In this document: positions 6,577 through 8,314 of the stretch, piece by piece
Numbering within the stretch: position 1 is the stretch's first letter
Layout: every line of letters begins with the position of its first letter
NCBI GenBank assembly: GCA_945873715.1
Contig: CAMCFL010000112.1
Span: 1 to 8,314 of the forward strand
Reading direction: 5' to 3'
Length of the DNA: 8,314 nt
Source: Akkermansia muciniphila
GTDB lineage: Bacteria; Verrucomicrobiota; Verrucomicrobiia; Limisphaerales; UBA9464
Program-made: the position numbers and the translations under genes
Notes under the pieces: model-generated
Database searches by the model: none
What the model was told of the DNA's origin: nothing
The model's input: the letters and a program-made list of their open reading frames with translations, nothing else

Positions 6577-7932
6577 TCAGGCCGACCAACCCTTGCGATA
6601 CTCGCGACGCAGCAGCGGACGTCCCTCCTTCGCGCCGGTGGTGAACTTGAACTTCGGCCCGTCCCAGACCAGCGGCACGCGGGCGTGGATGGCCACGTTG
6701 CCCAGCAGGATCGTCTCGGTGAGGAGCGACGCGTAATCGAAGTTCGAGAACGGCTTGGGACCACCCCGGATGCCCGCGGCCCATTCATCCTTCATGCCCT
6801 GGTCCCCGCGACCGTTCCGCGCCAGGTAAGGGGTCGGTCCTTCGAATCCGATGAACCGGTTTTCCGGGAGCAGCTTCCATTCAGCGCCGTAGTCGCTCGG
6901 CGAATACAGCACACCCTTGTCGCCCACGATCAGCGACCCGCTGCTGGCCGGAGTCTCGCCGTGGAACAGATCCATCGGCGGGAGGTTCTTTTTGCCGTCG
7001 GGCAACTTGCCTTCGTACCAGTGGAACGTCAGCGGCGCCCGCTTGCCCCGGGCCGGAAAGTCATAGTGAACCGTCGCCCAGGCCGTGTGCGTCTCGCGGT
7101 TCGGAGCCTCGCTCTCGGCCCGGATGGACGTCGGATGATCCAACTCCAGCGCCATGAAGGCCATGTTCGCCGTGTGACATCCCATGTCACCCAGCGCACC
7201 GGTTCCGAAATCGAGCCAGCCACGCCACTTGAACGGGTGATAGGCCGGGTGATACGGCCGCGTCGGAGCCGTTCCCAGGAACGCTTCCCAGTCCACTTCG
7301 GAAGGGACCGCCGGAGTGTCCCGCGGCCGGGCAATGACACCGGGCGATTGCGGCCACTGCGGACGATTGGTCCAGACATGGATCGAGCGGACGGTTCCCA
7401 CCGCACCCGCGCGCACCCATTCGACGCCCTTGCGCAGGCCGTTCTCGGCCGTGCCCTGGTTGCCCATCTGGGTGACCACCTTGTGGCGACGGGCCAGGTC
7501 ACGGAGCCAGCGGGCTTCCCAGACGTCATGGGTCAAGGGCTTCTGCACGTACACATGCATCCCCCGCTCCATCGCCAACGCCGCCGCCAGCGCGTGGTTG
7601 TGGTCGGGCGTGCTGATCGTCACCGCGTCGATCTTCCCTTCCATCGCGTCGAACATCCGACGGAAGTCCCGGAACTTCTGCGCCCCCGGCCACTTGGCCG
7701 CCTTGGGTGCCAGCTTCGAATCGTCGCAATCGCACAGCGCCACCACCTCGCCGAGATTCGCGGCCTGATCAATGTCGCTCGATCCCTTGCCGCCCACCCC
7801 GACGCCCGCCACCCGCAGGCGGTCGTTGGCGCCGAACGCACGGGCCGGCAACAGGGTGAAGGCGAAGGACGCCGCCGCGGCCGAACCGAGGAACGAGCGA
7901 CGGGAATAGGTACGTGAAAAAGTGGGGCGCAT
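6577..7932 (-). CDS. Tat-exported Gfo/Idh/MocA-family oxidoreductase
   Basis: NAD(P)-dependent oxidoreductase of the glucose-fructose oxidoreductase/inositol dehydrogenase/MocA family, exported folded with its cofactor; members typically act on sugars or inositols. The 451 residues begin with a twin-arginine signal (YSRRSFLG at 9-16, hydrophobic run to about 28, likely cleavage near ARAFGA-ND at 35-36). The Rossmann fold follows: VAGVGVGGKG at 41-50, the acidic strand end ALCDCD at 65-70, and STPDHNHA at 107-114. The usual EKP motif reads QKP (130-132), and the catalytic-region motif GALGDMGCH ends at H253. The C-terminal part (about 210-445) fits the PF19051-like type frequent in PVC bacteria and Bacteroidetes. 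The start is ATG at 7932, which places the Tat motif at the expected distance; no clear ribosome-binding site is visible. It is first in a pair with the DUF455/ATP-grasp gene 4 nt downstream. The exact substrate cannot be told. Confidence 0.92.
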   Translation of the reverse strand: MRPTFSRTYSRRSFLGSAAAASFAFTLLPARAFGANDRLRVAGVGVGGKGSSDIDQAANLGEVVALCDCDDSKLAPKAAKWPGAQKFRDFRRMFDAMEGKIDAVTISTPDHNHALAAALAMERGMHVYVQKPLTHDVWEARWLRDLARRHKVVTQMGNQGTAENGLRKGVEWVRAGAVGTVRSIHVWTNRPQWPQSPGVIARPRDTPAVPSEVDWEAFLGTAPTRPYHPAYHPFKWRGWLDFGTGALGDMGCHTANMAFMALELDHPTSIRAESEAPNRETHTAWATVHYDFPARGKRAPLTFHWYEGKLPDGKKNLPPMDLFHGETPASSGSLIVGDKGVLYSPSDYGAEWKLLPENRFIGFEGPTPYLARNGRGDQGMKDEWAAGIRGGPKPFSNFDYASLLTETILLGNVAIHARVPLVWDGPKFKFTTGAKEGRPLLRREYRKGWSA

Positions 7933-8022
7933 GACGTGAATTGGCTTAGTCCGCCCAGAATGATCCCCGCACCCGTCACTTTCCAGCGTTCAGTTTGTTC
8001 CGACGCACGGTGCCGTGTCCCC

Positions 8023-8043
8023 TCCGCTTCTCCGCTTCTCCGC
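8023..8043. repeat. Short 8-bp tandem repeat
   Basis: TCCGCTTC occurs twice back to back (8023-8030, 8031-8038) followed by a partial third unit TCCGC (8039-8043). It may be slippage-prone; no function is implied. Confidence 0.6.
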
Positions 8044-8076
8044 GGCCATCCCCCTCTCAACCGCATCTCACCGCCC

Positions 8077-8161
8077 GACGCCGGAGGCGTCCCGGAATGT
8101 AGCCGGCGGTCGCCCGACCGCCGGTCCATAGCCCACCCCCCCATCGACCCCGGCGGGGTCG
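8077..8161. repeat. Compound three-hairpin intergenic element
   Basis: Three perfect stem-loops in 85 bp: GACGCC (8077-8082)/GGCGTC (8086-8091) with loop GGA; CCGGCGGTC (8103-8111)/GACCGCCGG (8116-8124) with loop GCCC; and CGACCCC (8145-8151)/GGGGTCG (8155-8161) with loop GGC. The middle hairpin is preceded by TGTAG, as are the REP-like copies at 2888 and 3774, although the stem sequences differ. I recall similar multi-hairpin intergenic repeats from Verrucomicrobia genomes, but this is memory and not a search result. Only one copy is in the window. Confidence 0.7.
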
Positions 8162-8314
8162 CGCCTCCTCAGTCGCCACCGGTCTCCTCCCCCACCGGAC
8201 GCAAGCCGCGTGCGCCGACTCGGACCCACGAACTTCGCGAAACGTCCCAGGGTACACGTGGCCGCCGGGTGCTGCGATCATCTGCAGCCTCGCGAACTGG
8301 ATGCACCACCTTCG

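Larger units (their letters stand above)
7933..8314. other. Gene-free upstream region of the oxidoreductase operon
   Basis: No convincing gene in 382 bp. It should contain the promoter of the minus-strand oxidoreductase/ligase pair, but I could not pick out paired -35 and -10 boxes. It holds a short tandem repeat (8023-8043) and a three-hairpin compound element (8077-8161). A 74-codon minus-strand frame at 8057-8281 runs straight through the hairpins and has no family resemblance. The last 150 bases are C/G-rich without recognisable structure. Confidence 0.5.

Noticed and set aside
5211..6644. 477-codon plus-strand frame
   Set aside because: It lies opposite the DUF455/ATP-grasp gene; the Arg/Pro/His-rich composition is typical of a high-GC shadow frame.
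6573..6788. 72-codon N-terminal extension of the DUF455/ATP-grasp protein
   Set aside because: It overlaps the end of the oxidoreductase gene out of frame, and its Arg/Ser-rich content does not resemble any part of the family.
6376..7917. 513-codon plus-strand frame
   Set aside because: It lies opposite the oxidoreductase, which has a complete Tat signal and Rossmann motifs; the plus-strand product shows no recognisable domain.
8057..8281. 74-codon minus-strand frame
   Set aside because: It is made mostly of the three-hairpin repeat and flanking GC-rich sequence, with no domain and no ribosome-binding site.
1..8314. CRISPR array, tRNA, rRNA, insertion sequence or phage gene
   Set aside because: No regularly spaced repeats, no transposase or integrase motifs and no recognisable RNA gene were found on reading both strands.

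Overview
This is a high-GC bacterial window carrying six protein genes. It most likely comes from the Verrucomicrobiota or a near relative in the PVC group. Three things point that way: a large exported protein that joins a PVC-type 'membrane-bound dehydrogenase' beta-propeller to a C-terminal haem-binding CxxCH domain; a Tat-exported Gfo/Idh/MocA oxidoreductase; and several compact multi-hairpin intergenic repeats. The lineage is inferred from gene families. No rRNA or other marker gene is present.

Layout. Positions 1-2880 (+) hold the 3' part of the cytochrome-type dehydrogenase gene; its start lies outside the window. Everything else is on the minus strand. A double-hairpin repeat (2888-2950) sits in the gap between this gene and a convergent VapBC-type toxin-antitoxin operon (2986-3677). 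In that operon an AbrB-fold antitoxin precedes a PIN-domain RNase toxin, and the two overlap by 4 bp. A second copy of the repeat (3774-3828) lies on the other side of the operon, so a 30-base identical core flanks the module. Next is a small membrane protein made of two tandem TM2 domains (3831-4310).

The last two genes look like one transcription unit. A Tat-exported Gfo/Idh/MocA oxidoreductase (6577-7932) comes first, and 4 nt after its stop a 708-residue protein begins (4446-6572). That protein joins a DUF455 ferritin-like di-iron domain to a pre-ATP-grasp/ATP-grasp ligase domain. It is the most intriguing gene here, because the architecture suggests an oxidase or oxygenase coupled to an amide-forming ligase with no assigned substrate. 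Upstream of the pair, 7933-8314 has no convincing gene but contains a compound element of three perfect hairpins.

How the genes cooperate: the two exported redox proteins fit the extracellular or periplasmic carbohydrate and small-molecule oxidation typical of PVC bacteria. The TA module, the TM2 protein and the repeats look like independent accessory pieces. No tRNA, rRNA, CRISPR array, transposase or phage gene was seen.
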